Source: Rhodococcoides corynebacterioides NBRC 14404 | GTDB taxonomy: Bacteria; Actinomycetota; Actinomycetes; Mycobacteriales; Mycobacteriaceae | Length of the DNA: 64,000 bases | Assembly: GCF_001894765.1 (NCBI RefSeq) | Contig: NZ_BCWV01000002.1 | Location: 496,001 to 560,000 of the forward strand | Reading direction: 5' to 3' | Shown here: positions 44,898 to 53,618 of the stretch, piece by piece | How the letters are laid out: every line of letters begins with the position of its first letter | Numbering within the stretch: position 1 is the first letter of the stretch | Notes under the pieces: model-generated | Seen by the model: only the letters and a program-made list of their open reading frames with translations | Databases searched by the model: none | What the model was told of the DNA's origin: nothing | Translations under genes and position numbers: made by a program

Positions 44898-45020
44898 CAC
44901 GTTGTTCGAACGGTGATCGCCCGACGAGAACGATGCTGACAGATCGAGCCTGCTCGGCGCATCCGATTAAAACCGTCGCCGGTGCCGGCGGGGGTGCAGC
45001 GGACCCCCTCTTCCGGGGGT
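44898..45020 (+). promoter_or_regulatory. Leader region of the transporter gene: GTTCGAAC palindrome and a GC hairpin
   Basis: Within the 233-base gap before the transporter gene, GTTCGAAC (44904-44911) lies inside a larger imperfect dyad bounded by CAC and GTG (44898-44915). Further on, ACCCCC (45003-45008) and GGGGGT (45015-45020) form a 6-bp hairpin 72 bases before the start codon. These could be an operator and an attenuator or a leader structure. Neither matches a known riboswitch that I recognise. Confidence 0.3.
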
Positions 45021-45091
45021 AGTGGAGTATGTCGTGGCTCACATACCGTCCTGACCACTTCGCCCGTTCCGTCCCCTCGAGCAGGAGCACC

Positions 45092-46435
45092 ATGACCACA
45101 GTGTCACCCGACGACGCCACCGCGCGTTCGGTCACGCCGCCCACCACCCCGCCGACGACCAGCGTCCGCAAGGTGGCCGTGGCCAGCGGCATCGGCACCA
45201 CGATCGAGTTCTACGACTTCTTCATCTACGGCACCGCGGCAGCCCTGGTGTTCCCGACGGTCTTCTTCCCGGCTCTCGGCGCCACGGCCGGTACCGTGGC
45301 GTCCTTCGCCACCTTCGCGGTCGCCTTCATCGCCCGTCCCGCGGGTGCGGTGCTCTTCGGTCACTTCGGCGACCGGATCGGGCGCAAGCGCACGCTCATC
45401 TCGACGTTGCTGCTGATGGGTGTCTCGACGTTCGTCATCGGACTGCTGCCCGGCGCGGAGACCATCGGTGTCGCCGCCCCGATCATCCTGGTGCTCCTGC
45501 GATTCGGGCAGGGCTTCGCCGTCGGCGGGGAATGGGCCGGCGCCACTCTGCTCACCGCCGAGTACGCCCCGGCGAAGCGTCGCGGCTTCTATGCCATGTT
45601 CCCGCAGCTCGGCCCGTCCGCAGCATTCATTCTCTCCAGCGCGACGTTCCTGGTGACCGGCGCCGTGTTCGGTGACACCAACGAGACGTTCCTGAACTAC
45701 GGCTGGCGAATCCCGTTCCTGTTCAGTGCCGTTCTGGTTCTGATCGGTCTGTACATGCGCCTCGCGATCGAGGAGACCCCCGTGTTCCGTGAGGCCGCGG
45801 CCGAGGCGCCCGCCACCGCGGCCCGGCGACTTCCGGTTCTGGACGCCTGGCACGTGCAGAAGCGCGAGGTTCTCCTGGCGGCCGGTGCGCTGGCGTCGCT
45901 GTTCTCGCTCTTCTACATGGGCACCGCGTACCTCACGAGCTACGGAACCAAGACCCTGGGCTTCGATCGTCCGTTCGTCCTGATCACCGGCATCGTCGGC
46001 GCCGTGGTCTTCGGTATCGCCATCGCGCTGTCGGCGGCGTACTCGGACCGGGTGGGACGACGACGGGTCATTCTCGTCTCCTGCGTCGTCGCGGTCCCAT
46101 GGACCCTGGCCCTGTTCCCGATCCTCGACACCGGATCCGCCGGACTCTACGTCCTGGCCATGTGCATAACCCTGACGATCTTCGGCATCGCCTACGGCCC
46201 TACCGGCGCACTGTTGCCCGAGCTGTTCCAGACCCGATTCCGGTACACCGGAGCGGGATTGGGCTACAACCTGGCCGGCGTGCTCGGCGGCGCGATCCCG
46301 CCGTTGCTGGCTGCCCCGCTGACCGCCGCCTACGGCAGCATCTCCGTCGGCGTCATGTTGGCAGTGCTCTCCGTCCTCAGCATCGGGTGCACCCTGAAGC
46401 TCACGGAGACGAAGGACGTCAGCATGCGAGCCTGA
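45092..46435 (+). CDS. MHS-type MFS transporter (shikimate/proline-betaine-like)
   Basis: This 447-residue protein has twelve helices and the MHS signatures: SGIGTTIEFYDFFIYGTAA in helix 1, RPAGAVLFGHFGDRIGRKR, and GQGFAVGGEWAGATLL in helix 5. The helix-1 IEFYDF motif is typical of ShiA/ProP-type proton symporters for organic acids and osmolytes. The ATG at 45092 follows AGGAG. The transcript ends at a strong hairpin at 46465. The neighbouring small minus-strand gene is divergent. Confidence 0.88.
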   Translation: MTTVSPDDATARSVTPPTTPPTTSVRKVAVASGIGTTIEFYDFFIYGTAAALVFPTVFFPALGATAGTVASFATFAVAFIARPAGAVLFGHFGDRIGRKRTLISTLLLMGVSTFVIGLLPGAETIGVAAPIILVLLRFGQGFAVGGEWAGATLLTAEYAPAKRRGFYAMFPQLGPSAAFILSSATFLVTGAVFGDTNETFLNYGWRIPFLFSAVLVLIGLYMRLAIEETPVFREAAAEAPATAARRLPVLDAWHVQKREVLLAAGALASLFSLFYMGTAYLTSYGTKTLGFDRPFVLITGIVGAVVFGIAIALSAAYSDRVGRRRVILVSCVVAVPWTLALFPILDTGSAGLYVLAMCITLTIFGIAYGPTGALLPELFQTRFRYTGAGLGYNLAGVLGGAIPPLLAAPLTAAYGSISVGVMLAVLSVLSIGCTLKLTETKDVSMRA

Positions 46436-46464
46436 TCGACGACTCGCACCATGCACGACTCCTG

Positions 46465-46493
46465 CCCCCGAACCGGGGTTTCCGGTTCGGGGG
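46465..46493. terminator. Strong bidirectional terminator hairpin
   Basis: CCCCCGAACCGG (46465-46476) and CCGGTTCGGGGG (46482-46493) pair perfectly over 12 bp with a five-base loop. It lies between the convergent transporter gene and the second DUF222/HNH gene, 29 bases after one stop and 39 before the other. Confidence 0.88.
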
Positions 46494-46531
46494 TTCGTCG
46501 TGTTCGGTTGTGGTGGTGCGGGTTCCGCCGG

Positions 46532-48136
46532 TCAGGTACTCCCGGGGTCGGGGTCTGGGTCGCGGAGGAGGTCGCCGGGGTGGAAGTGGTGGTTGACGCG
46601 GCCTTCTCTGGTGGGGTCGGCGAGGGCGGGTGGGTGCCAGAGGGTGCGGCCGGCCCAGCGGTGGCCGGGTGGGGCGATGGTGGTGGCCCAGCCGAGGGGT
46701 CCGGTGTGGATCTGGCGGTGGTGGCGGTCGCAGGCGTAGGTGAGGTACTCGATGTCGGTGGTGCCGCCGTGGGCCCAGTCGGTGACGTGGTGGACCTGGG
46801 TGCGGGTGGCGGGGGCGGTGCAGCCGGGGAAGGTGCAGCCGTGGTCGGTGGCGAACAGCGCGAGGCGTTGGTCGGTGCTGGCGGTGCGGCGGCTGCGTCC
46901 GAGGTGCAGGGGCCGATCGTGCAGGTCGGTGATGCACAGCCAGGTGTCGAGGTCGTCGGGGTGGTTGCCGGCGAGGGTGAGCAGGTCCGCGATGGGGAGG
47001 GCGGTGCCGCCGGCGGTGAGGGCGAGTCCGGCGCGGGCGGCGAGGTCGGCGACGGTGGTGGTGAGGATGAGGGAGATGGGCAGTCCGCGGTGGGTGGTGC
47101 CGAGGTCGCGGCGGGCGAGGGTGCGGGTGATGGCGGTGAAGACGGCGTCGTAGTCGCGTTGGGCGGCGGTGCGGGGATCACGCACCCGCTCCGCCGCCGC
47201 CGCCGCCGCAACAGTCTCGGCCTCAGCGCCGATCTCCCCGTCGCCGGTCTTCCCGTCGCCGGACTTCCCGTCGCCGGTCTTCCCGTCGCCGGTCGTCCTG
47301 TTGCCGGTCTTCCCGTCGCCGCTGTCACCCACCTCGTTCTCGCTGTCACCGGCTCTGTCGCCGTTGCTGTCGAGGGTGACGCCGGGTGCGCCGAGGGTGT
47401 CGCGGACGAGTTCGAGGGTGGCGGCGCCCTCGGCGTCGCAGACGATGACGGCGGTGTACATGCCGTGACGGTCGGGGCCGGAGATGCGGAAGGAGCGGCG
47501 TCGGCGGCGGTCGGCGGGGTCGGTGAGGGCGCCGTCGGCGTCGATCCATCCGGCGAGGCGGGTGGCGGCCCGGCGGAGGGTGGCGGGGGTGATCTGCCGG
47601 GCGAGGTCGGCCAGCTGCTCTTCGGCGCGCTCGCGGGTCTGCGCGTCGACGGCCGGGGAGAGCTCGCGCAGGAAGGTGTCGATGACGGTGACGTGGGCGA
47701 GGGAGATGGCCCCGTCGCGCAGGGCGGCGGCGGTGCCGGGCATGCGGGGTGGGAGGGGGTCGCCGGTGAGGGTGGTCTGCTCGGTGAGCAGCATGGAGCG
47801 GCGGAGGCGGGTGCGGGCCTCGGGCAGGTCGATGTGCAGGAGGCCGGAGAGGGCGTCGGCGCAGGTGAGGCCGGTGTCGGTGAACGCCCCGGCCTGGACG
47901 GAGCGGTGCAGCCAGGTCTGCCCGAAGCCGGTGAGGGCGCGGGCGGCGTGGTCGGAGTCGATGATCAGGGCGAGGAGGTCCTCGACTCCGGTGGTGCGGG
48001 TGTCGAGGGCGGCGAGATCGGCGATCGCCGCGTTCAACGCCGCCCGCGCCGCCGACACCGGCGACGGGTCGGCCTCGGCCGACCCCGGTGCTGGTGCTGT
48101 GTGTGCGGGTCCGTTCCCGCCGCCCCCCGACGACAT
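46532..48136 (-). CDS. DUF222 / HNH endonuclease domain protein (13E12 repeat family), second copy
   Basis: This 534-residue protein has an N-terminal DUF222 domain (about 30-330) and a C-terminal HNH nuclease motif near 445-495: CTFPGC, then VHHVTDWAHGG and CDRHHRQIH. It is a diverged paralogue of the protein at 2461. A linker of repeated GDGKT units (about residues 270-300) separates the domains and is encoded by a 15-bp tandem array. The ATG at 48136 is six bases from a TATACT -10 box, again suggesting a leaderless mRNA. The biological function of this family is unproven. Confidence 0.88.
   Translation of the reverse strand: MSSGGGGNGPAHTAPAPGSAEADPSPVSAARAALNAAIADLAALDTRTTGVEDLLALIIDSDHAARALTGFGQTWLHRSVQAGAFTDTGLTCADALSGLLHIDLPEARTRLRRSMLLTEQTTLTGDPLPPRMPGTAAALRDGAISLAHVTVIDTFLRELSPAVDAQTRERAEEQLADLARQITPATLRRAATRLAGWIDADGALTDPADRRRRRSFRISGPDRHGMYTAVIVCDAEGAATLELVRDTLGAPGVTLDSNGDRAGDSENEVGDSGDGKTGNRTTGDGKTGDGKSGDGKTGDGEIGAEAETVAAAAAAERVRDPRTAAQRDYDAVFTAITRTLARRDLGTTHRGLPISLILTTTVADLAARAGLALTAGGTALPIADLLTLAGNHPDDLDTWLCITDLHDRPLHLGRSRRTASTDQRLALFATDHGCTFPGCTAPATRTQVHHVTDWAHGGTTDIEYLTYACDRHHRQIHTGPLGWATTIAPPGHRWAGRTLWHPPALADPTREGRVNHHFHPGDLLRDPDPDPGST
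47229..47321 (-). repeat. 15-bp tandem repeat inside the second DUF222/HNH gene
   Basis: Five units of CCGGTCTTCCCGTCG with small changes lie at 47244-47318, with partial units on each side. They encode the repeated GDGKT/S linker. As the unit length is a multiple of three, copy-number changes would keep the frame. It is a coding minisatellite and not a CRISPR array: units are contiguous with no spacers. Confidence 0.8.
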
Positions 48137-48142
48137 GACCCC

Positions 48143-48164
48143 AGTATAGGCGGACCCACCGACA
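48143..48164 (-). promoter_or_regulatory. Putative leaderless promoter of the second DUF222/HNH gene
   Basis: On the minus strand, TGTCGGTGGG (48164-48155), six bases, then TATACT (48148-48143), and the ATG six bases on. The decamer, spacing and -10 position are the same as at 4481-4502 in front of the other DUF222/HNH gene, while the coding sequences are far apart. Confidence 0.55.
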
Positions 48165-48172
48165 GGAATCGA

Positions 48173-49816
48173 TCATACGTTCGAACTGCCGACACGCACG
48201 CAAGGCCCGGTCCGGACCCCCGTGAGGAATCCGCGAACGAGCGCTCCGGCGTCGTCTCCGGTTCCGGTGCCGTAGAGGTGGAAGTCCGGGCGAACCAGCA
48301 CCACGTCGGCCGCCAACCCGTCCAGCCACGCGGTGTAGGTCCCGTCGACGTCGTCGATCACCGTGACCTCGTCGATGGCGGCGGCGGTTCGGTCTCCGGA
48401 CAGGGCCACCACCGTCACGCGCAGCGCGGCGAGGTCCTCGAGGTCGCGCGTAGACAGCTCCGGTACGTCCTCGGCTCGGCGCAGAATCAGGGCGCCGGGT
48501 CCGTCGAGCACATCGTCGAAACGCCCTGTCTCGCCGTCGATGCGCACCCGTCCCTGCCGAGACAACGTGCCCCCGTGCTCGCCGTCGTGCAGGCCGGGGC
48601 CGAGGCCCGGGCGCGGCGGTCTCGGCCTGTCCCCGGCGCGGTGCTCGGCCTGCAGCCGCCGATCGCGTTCGGCGGCCTCGTCCGGGTCGGTGATGCAGAT
48701 GACCTTCCCCAGCGAGACCGAGAAGTCGACGAACGCCCGAGCGTGATGACGTCGTTCGCTGGTGTAGGAATCGAGGAGATCGGGCGACGCGACGCCGCGA
48801 AGAACGGCATCGAGCTTCCACGTCAGATTCAGTGCATCCCGAAGGCCGGCGCCGAGGCCCTGACCCGCGAACGGCGGCATGAGATGGGCGGCGTCACCCG
48901 CGACGGCAGCGCGACCGCGCCGCCACCGCTCGGCCCAGCACGCCTGGAACGTGTACACGGAATGCCGGACGAGAGAGGCGTTCTCGGGGGTCGGGCCCCA
49001 GGGAGCGAGGAGCTCCCATGCGGACTCGGGGGTGTTCAGCGTGTCCGCGTCCTCGCCCGGTAGTCGCATGAACTCCCACCGCCGGCGGCCGGGACCGCCC
49101 GGAACCATGGTGGACGGGCGATCGGTGTCGCATCGCTGCGTCGCGCCCGACGGGAACGACGCTCCTGCACCGGGTTCGACGTCGACCACCAACCAGTCGT
49201 ACGCGTACCCGTCGTCGTGCCAGCCGGCGTCGATGAGGTCGCGCACCGTGCTGTGAGCGCCGTCCGCGCCCACCACGAACTCCGCCCGCACCTCGACGTC
49301 CTCGCCGCCGCGGCGGATCGTCACCGTCACGGCGTCGGGCCGGTCGTCCAGCGCCGTCATCTCCGCCCCGCGCACGACCTCGACGCGGGGCCCGGCCGCC
49401 ATCACCTCGTCGAGGGCCTGTTCGAGAGAGGGCTGATCGAAGAAATACGTGTTGTACCAACCGGACTCGCCGAGACCGCTCCAGTCCACTTCCACCAGGG
49501 TCTCGCCGACGCCGTTGGTCCACACGTACATCGCGTCGTACGGCTCGGTGATGTGCGGGATCGTATCGGGCGCGAGGCCGACCGACTGGAGGATGCGGGC
49601 GACGTCGGAGCAGTGGGTGACGGCGCGGGGGAGCGGGTACGGCGACTCGGCCCGTTCCACCACGAGCACCCGGTGACCGCGCGCGCCGAGGTGCGCGGCG
49701 ACCACCTTGCCGACCGGACCGTTGCCGACCACCACCACGTCGTAGTCGGCACGCAGTGGATCGTCGGACGATCGGGTGGCCGCGTCGAGTTCGAGATCGC
49801 GAGTGGAGGGAGGCAT
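48173..49816 (-). CDS. FAD-dependent aromatic hydroxylase (MhpA/PheA-TfdB-type)
   Basis: This 547-residue flavoprotein monooxygenase has the Rossmann motif VVVVGNGPVGKVVAAHLGARG near 27-47, a DG motif (VVGADGAHSTVRDLI near 184-198) and the FAD-ribityl motif VAGDAAHLMPPFAGQGLGAGLRDALNL near 309-335. The C-terminal thioredoxin-like region matches MhpA-type hydroxylases, which act on phenolic or quinolone substrates. It lies downstream of an IclR regulator and a DUF3500 gene on the same strand, with an FAH-family hydrolase divergent from them. Together these suggest an aromatic pathway. Confidence 0.9.
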   Translation of the reverse strand: MPPSTRDLELDAATRSSDDPLRADYDVVVVGNGPVGKVVAAHLGARGHRVLVVERAESPYPLPRAVTHCSDVARILQSVGLAPDTIPHITEPYDAMYVWTNGVGETLVEVDWSGLGESGWYNTYFFDQPSLEQALDEVMAAGPRVEVVRGAEMTALDDRPDAVTVTIRRGGEDVEVRAEFVVGADGAHSTVRDLIDAGWHDDGYAYDWLVVDVEPGAGASFPSGATQRCDTDRPSTMVPGGPGRRRWEFMRLPGEDADTLNTPESAWELLAPWGPTPENASLVRHSVYTFQACWAERWRRGRAAVAGDAAHLMPPFAGQGLGAGLRDALNLTWKLDAVLRGVASPDLLDSYTSERRHHARAFVDFSVSLGKVICITDPDEAAERDRRLQAEHRAGDRPRPPRPGLGPGLHDGEHGGTLSRQGRVRIDGETGRFDDVLDGPGALILRRAEDVPELSTRDLEDLAALRVTVVALSGDRTAAAIDEVTVIDDVDGTYTAWLDGLAADVVLVRPDFHLYGTGTGDDAGALVRGFLTGVRTGPCVRVGSSNV

Positions 49817-49903
49817 ATCCCGAGGATGGCGAAGCGAACTCGATCGGTCACGGAAGTCGTCCCGGCCGGCGGGACCGCAATGCCGAAGTCCGATCGGACG
49901 AAC

Positions 49904-50692
49904 TCAGGAGAGGTCCGGGTTGAGCCGCTCGAGACCCTCGATGGCCCGCGACTGCTTGAGGCGGAAGCGGGACGACGGCATCACCACGGACACGGCCTGC
50001 AACGCACCCGTCTGTCCGCGAAACGCGGTGGCGACAGCGCAGATACCGAGATCGTGTTCCTCCCGGTCGACCGCGATCCGCGTGCTCCGCACGTCCTCGA
50101 TGCGCCGGATCAGGAGATCGGGGTCGGTGACCGTGTGCTCCGTGAAGCGCGTCAGTGGGCCGGACAGCAGCGTCTGCACCGTCTCGTCCGGGAGCAGGGC
50201 CATCAGCGCCACGCCCAGGCAACTGGCGTGCAGGGAAAACGCCCGACCCACCTCCGTCGCCGAGCGGACTCGGTCCGGCGACTCCACCTGGTCGACGACG
50301 ACGACCTCCCGTCCGCTGAACACCGCGAGATCGACGTTCTCCCCGGTGGTTCGCGCCAGCGTCGCCAGTGCGCGGCGATTGCTCGAGACCAGACGCGAGT
50401 GCGCGGCCACACCGAACTTCAGCAGTCCCGGTCCCAGCGAGTACCCGCGGCGGCCGAGATCGCGCACGACGTACAGTTCGCCCTCGAGGGCCTGGATCAA
50501 CCGGTGCACGGTGGACCGGGGCAGCCCGGTACGACGAGCGAGTTCGGTGAGCGACAACATCGTTCGGCTCTCCGCGAGTGTGTCCAGAATCAGGGACGCG
50601 CGTCCTATGTCGGCCAGGGGACTCTCCTCACGAGTGTGGCGACGGGCTCTGTCGCCTGTGTCGGACCCACGCCCGGCCGTAGTCGTTGCCAT
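49904..50692 (-). CDS. IclR-family transcriptional regulator
   Basis: This 262-residue regulator has the N-terminal winged helix (ADIGRASLILDTLAES, then LSLTELARRTGLPRSTVHRLIQAL, about 30-75) and the C-terminal effector-binding GAF-like domain. IclR proteins commonly control aromatic or acid catabolism, and the hydroxylase gene next to it is a likely target. The start is uncertain: ATG at 50692 has no clear ribosome site, and its first 65 bases overlap the end of the DUF3500 gene. GTG at 50701 is the alternative. Confidence 0.85.
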   Translation of the reverse strand: MATTTAGRGSDTGDRARRHTREESPLADIGRASLILDTLAESRTMLSLTELARRTGLPRSTVHRLIQALEGELYVVRDLGRRGYSLGPGLLKFGVAAHSRLVSSNRRALATLARTTGENVDLAVFSGREVVVVDQVESPDRVRSATEVGRAFSLHASCLGVALMALLPDETVQTLLSGPLTRFTEHTVTDPDLLIRRIEDVRSTRIAVDREEHDLGICAVATAFRGQTGALQAVSVVMPSSRFRLKQSRAIEGLERLNPDLS

Positions 50693-51881
50693 GGGGGACA
50701 CGGAGAACCGTGTGGACGTGGAACGGTTTCGGTTCGTCGTAGTCGAGGAACACGCCGCAATGATGGTCGACCTCGACCAGGATCACGGGTGACTGGATGC
50801 GGGCGTAGAAGACGTCCTGCTCGCCGTGGCCGCCGATCCAGCAGAACCAGGTCTCGTCGAGGTGTGCGGCGATGTCCCGCAACGCGGCACGTCGAGGGCC
50901 GTCGGGCAACAGGTGGAGGAACGCCGCGACGGCGTCGAGGGCGGCGTGCTCGGCGGCTTCCGTCGTGTCCGCGACGCGGACGCCCTCGAAGGGGATCACG
51001 CGATTGTCCTGGAACGCTCCGGCGAGATGCCTCTCGTCGCCGGGATGCACGCGGCCCGGCGGCATCGCGGGGTCGACCATGGTCCGATAGACGGTGGCGC
51101 GGGCGCGCTGGGCGGGGTCGAGCGCCGCCATGACCGTCCGCATCGCCGCCGTGTGCCGTCCGAGGGTGCGGACCCCGGCGTGCGGCCCGGCGTCGATCTC
51201 GTCGGGCTCGGCCCCGAGGAACACGGGTCCGATGGTCATGCGTCCGTCGACGACGAGGCAGTTCACCGCCAGGTGGTGACCGAACAGCTGCCACCCCCAG
51301 GGCTCGGTGAGGTGCGGTCGGCCGTACAGGGCCACGTTGTAGGACCACTCGCCGAGGATCGTCGGGAGGTCGACCGTCTCGCCCAGGAAACCGTTGATGC
51401 GCATGGTGTTCCGCACGGAGTCGTACCCGTCGGACGACAACGACGCCCGGACCAGCTCGAGTACGGCGCCGCGCACGGCATCGGTGGTCCGTTCGAGGCG
51501 GATGCCGGTGTCGAACTGCAGGAACTCCGGGTTGGCCCAGGTCTGCCACTCGACGGCGTCGACCTCGTGACACAGTCGCTCCCGGTCGTCGGCGTCGAGG
51601 ATCGTCAGCAGCGCCTCCGCGGCGTCGACCATCGCCGCGACGGGGGCGGCCTCCGACGGCGCGGCCGGGGTCAGCGGGTGGACGTCGCGCCGGAGCGTCC
51701 CGTTCTCGGTGACGCCGCGGAACGGGCGGCGGTACAGCGGTGTCCAGCCGGCGACCAGGCCCCCGGTGAAGGTTCCCGGCCGACTCGCGACCCGCGCGTA
51801 CTCGGCGGCGGTCAGTCCCCGAACATCGGCCAGGCGCGGATGGTCGCGGGGATAGAGGTAGCGACGGAAGTCCCCGGTCAC
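50628..51881 (-). CDS. DUF3500 domain protein
   Basis: This 417-residue protein covers the DUF3500 family. Typical stretches are FLGETVDLPTILGEWSYNVALYG, PWGWQLFGHHLAVNCLVVDGRMTIGPVFLGAEP and a final FYARIQSPVILVEVDHHCGV with conserved histidines (HH and HDHHCG-like) suggestive of metal binding. The function of the family is unknown; many members carry signal peptides, which this one lacks. GTG at 51881 was preferred since similarity begins right after it; GTG at 51932 is possible. It is divergent from the FAH-family gene and ends within the IclR gene start. Confidence 0.82.
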   Translation of the reverse strand: MTGDFRRYLYPRDHPRLADVRGLTAAEYARVASRPGTFTGGLVAGWTPLYRRPFRGVTENGTLRRDVHPLTPAAPSEAAPVAAMVDAAEALLTILDADDRERLCHEVDAVEWQTWANPEFLQFDTGIRLERTTDAVRGAVLELVRASLSSDGYDSVRNTMRINGFLGETVDLPTILGEWSYNVALYGRPHLTEPWGWQLFGHHLAVNCLVVDGRMTIGPVFLGAEPDEIDAGPHAGVRTLGRHTAAMRTVMAALDPAQRARATVYRTMVDPAMPPGRVHPGDERHLAGAFQDNRVIPFEGVRVADTTEAAEHAALDAVAAFLHLLPDGPRRAALRDIAAHLDETWFCWIGGHGEQDVFYARIQSPVILVEVDHHCGVFLDYDEPKPFHVHTVLRVPHGNDYGRAWVRHRRQSPSPHS

Positions 51882-51976
51882 GACGACCGCACCCGTCCGG
51901 ACGCGGCCGACGACACGCGGTGCTCGGCCCACCGCCGTAGGGTCCGTCCCCGACGGACGACGAAGCAGGGGGCGGC

Positions 51977-52858
51977 ATGCGCATCGTGGGAATCAGGCGG
52001 GCGGGGAACGGTCCGGTGGAGGTCGCGGACCTCCGGAGCACCGGTCGGGGGGAGGTGGTGGTCCCGATCGCCGGTCTCGACGACTTCTGGTCCGACGCGC
52101 GTGGCCACCTCGCACGCGGCGGAGGCGACGTCGCGGGGATACCCCGGGCGGACGTCACGCTGGTCCCCCCGGTCCTGCCGGGAGCGCGGGTGTTCTGCGT
52201 CGGTCTGAACTACCGGCGGCACCACGCCGAGGGCAGCTATTCCGGCGACCCGATTCCCGAGGTCCCGACGATCTTCGCGCGGTGGACGTCGTCGCTCGCC
52301 GTCGGCGACGGTGTCGTGGAGATCCCCGACGACGAGGAAGGTCTGGACTGGGAGGGGGAGGTGATGGCGTGGGTCGGCGCCGATCTCGCCGTCGCGTCGG
52401 CCGACGAGGCGCTCGGCGCCGTCGTCGGCTATTCGACGTTCGACGACCTCACGGCCCGCGGTGCCCAGAAGCGCACCTCGCAGTGGACGCTGGGCAAGAA
52501 CGTGGACGGGTCCGGACCACTCGGCCCGATGGTCCCGGCGGACGAGGTGGGCGACCTGCGCGACGGACTGCGCGTGCGGACGCGAGTCAACGGGGCGACC
52601 GTGCAGGACGCGTCGACGGACGAGATGGTCTTCACGGTGGGGGAGACGCTCGCGTACGTCTCGCGGACCGTGACGGTGCGCGCCGGCGATCTGGTGGCGA
52701 CCGGGACCCCGTCCGGAGTGGGATACGCCCGCGATCCGCAGTGGTTGCTCGGGGACGGCGACCTGGTGGAGGTCGAGGTGGAACGGCTGGGCACGCTGCG
52801 CACGACCGTCGTGCGCCGTCGACCGATTCACAGCTCCCCCCGGGGCCTTCACGACTAG
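51977..52858 (+). CDS. Fumarylacetoacetate hydrolase family protein
   Basis: This 293-residue protein has an N-terminal small domain and the FAH catalytic fold: VFCVGLNYRRHHAEG with the catalytic His, DWEGEVMAWVG with the two metal-binding glutamates, and GYSTFDDLTARGAQ with the metal-binding Asp. GDLVATGTPSGVGYARDPQWLLGDGDLVEVEVE closes the fold. Family members hydrolyse or decarboxylate 2-oxo acids from aromatic ring cleavage. It may act with the flavin hydroxylase cluster, or complete the homogentisate pathway; true fumarylacetoacetases are longer, so the latter is less likely. Confidence 0.9.
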   Translation: MRIVGIRRAGNGPVEVADLRSTGRGEVVVPIAGLDDFWSDARGHLARGGGDVAGIPRADVTLVPPVLPGARVFCVGLNYRRHHAEGSYSGDPIPEVPTIFARWTSSLAVGDGVVEIPDDEEGLDWEGEVMAWVGADLAVASADEALGAVVGYSTFDDLTARGAQKRTSQWTLGKNVDGSGPLGPMVPADEVGDLRDGLRVRTRVNGATVQDASTDEMVFTVGETLAYVSRTVTVRAGDLVATGTPSGVGYARDPQWLLGDGDLVEVEVERLGTLRTTVVRRRPIHSSPRGLHD

Positions 52859-52860
52859 TT

Positions 52861-52876
52861 CTCAACGGAAGTTGAG
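52861..52876 (+). terminator. Small hairpin after the FAH-family gene
   Basis: CTCAAC (52861-52866), loop GGAA, GTTGAG (52871-52876) lies two bases after the stop codon. The stem is short and has no T-run, so termination would be weak. It falls in the 174-base gap before msrA, where nothing else was recognised. Confidence 0.4.
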
Positions 52877-53032
52877 CACGCGGAGCAAGCTATCACGCCT
52901 CTCGGACGGAATGCGGAACAACCGGGCCCGGGTGGTGCGTTCGTAGAGAGGACGGTGCGATCCGCGTACCGCGCAGAAGTGATGCGCACCGAGCAGTCCT
53001 TCGAGGGGCCATCGGCAGAAGAGGAGTCACAC

Positions 53033-53554
53033 ATGACCGACGCAACGGGCACGACCGAAACGGCCATCCTGGCGGGCGGATGTTTCTGGGGTGTCGAGGA
53101 GCTCATCCGCAAGCAGCCCGGCGTGCTGTCGACGCGTGTCGGCTACAGCGGCGGCGACGTGCCGAACGCGACCTACCGCAACCACGGCACGCACGCCGAG
53201 GCGGTCGAGATCGTCTTCGACCCCACCCGGACGTCGTTCCGGAATCTGCTGGAGTTCTTCTTCCAGATCCACGACCCGTCGACGAAGAACCGTCAGGGCA
53301 ACGACGTCGGCCTCAGCTACCGCTCGGCCATCTTCTACACCAGCGAGGAGCAGAAGGAGGTCGCGCTCGACACCATCGCCGACGTGGACGCCTCCGGCAT
53401 CTGGCCGGGCAAGGTCGTCACGGAAGTGACGGCGGCGGGCGACTTCTGGGAGGCCGAGCCCGAGCACCAGGACTACCTGCAGCGCATTCCGAACGGGTAC
53501 ACCTGCCACTGGGTCCGCCCGGACTGGAAGCTGCCACGGCGCGCGACGGCCTGA
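53033..53554 (+). CDS. msrA: Peptide methionine sulfoxide reductase MsrA
   Basis: This 173-residue enzyme reduces methionine-S-sulfoxide in proteins. The active site GCFWG carries the catalytic C17. Conserved VGYSGG, HAEAVEI, and the IHDPST segment follow. The C-terminal part lacks the usual pair of resolving cysteines seen in E. coli MsrA but has one in YTCHW. The ATG at 53033 follows GAGGAG. It stands alone, ending at a hairpin at 53572. Confidence 0.95.
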   Translation: MTDATGTTETAILAGGCFWGVEELIRKQPGVLSTRVGYSGGDVPNATYRNHGTHAEAVEIVFDPTRTSFRNLLEFFFQIHDPSTKNRQGNDVGLSYRSAIFYTSEEQKEVALDTIADVDASGIWPGKVVTEVTAAGDFWEAEPEHQDYLQRIPNGYTCHWVRPDWKLPRRATA

Positions 53555-53571
53555 TCTCGTCGCTCGTCGCC

Positions 53572-53601
53572 GAACCCCGCGGCCCGACGGTCGCGGGGTT
53601 C
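53572..53601. terminator. Bidirectional hairpin between msrA and the GAF/AAA activator gene
   Basis: GAACCCCGCG (53572-53581) and CGCGGGGTTC (53592-53601) form a perfect 10-bp stem with a ten-base loop in the 64-base gap between two convergent genes. Confidence 0.8.
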
Positions 53602-53618
53602 TGTGCGTCCCGGTCGGG

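Noticed and set aside
47229..47321. Short regular repeats as a possible CRISPR array
   Set aside because: Units of 15 bp are contiguous, have no unique spacers, and encode an in-frame protein linker. No cas gene is present.
2461..48136. The two HNH genes as mobile introns or insertion sequences bounding a transposed block
   Set aside because: No inverted terminal repeats, target duplications or transposase were found. The 13E12 family is widespread in actinobacterial chromosomes, and base composition does not change at either gene.
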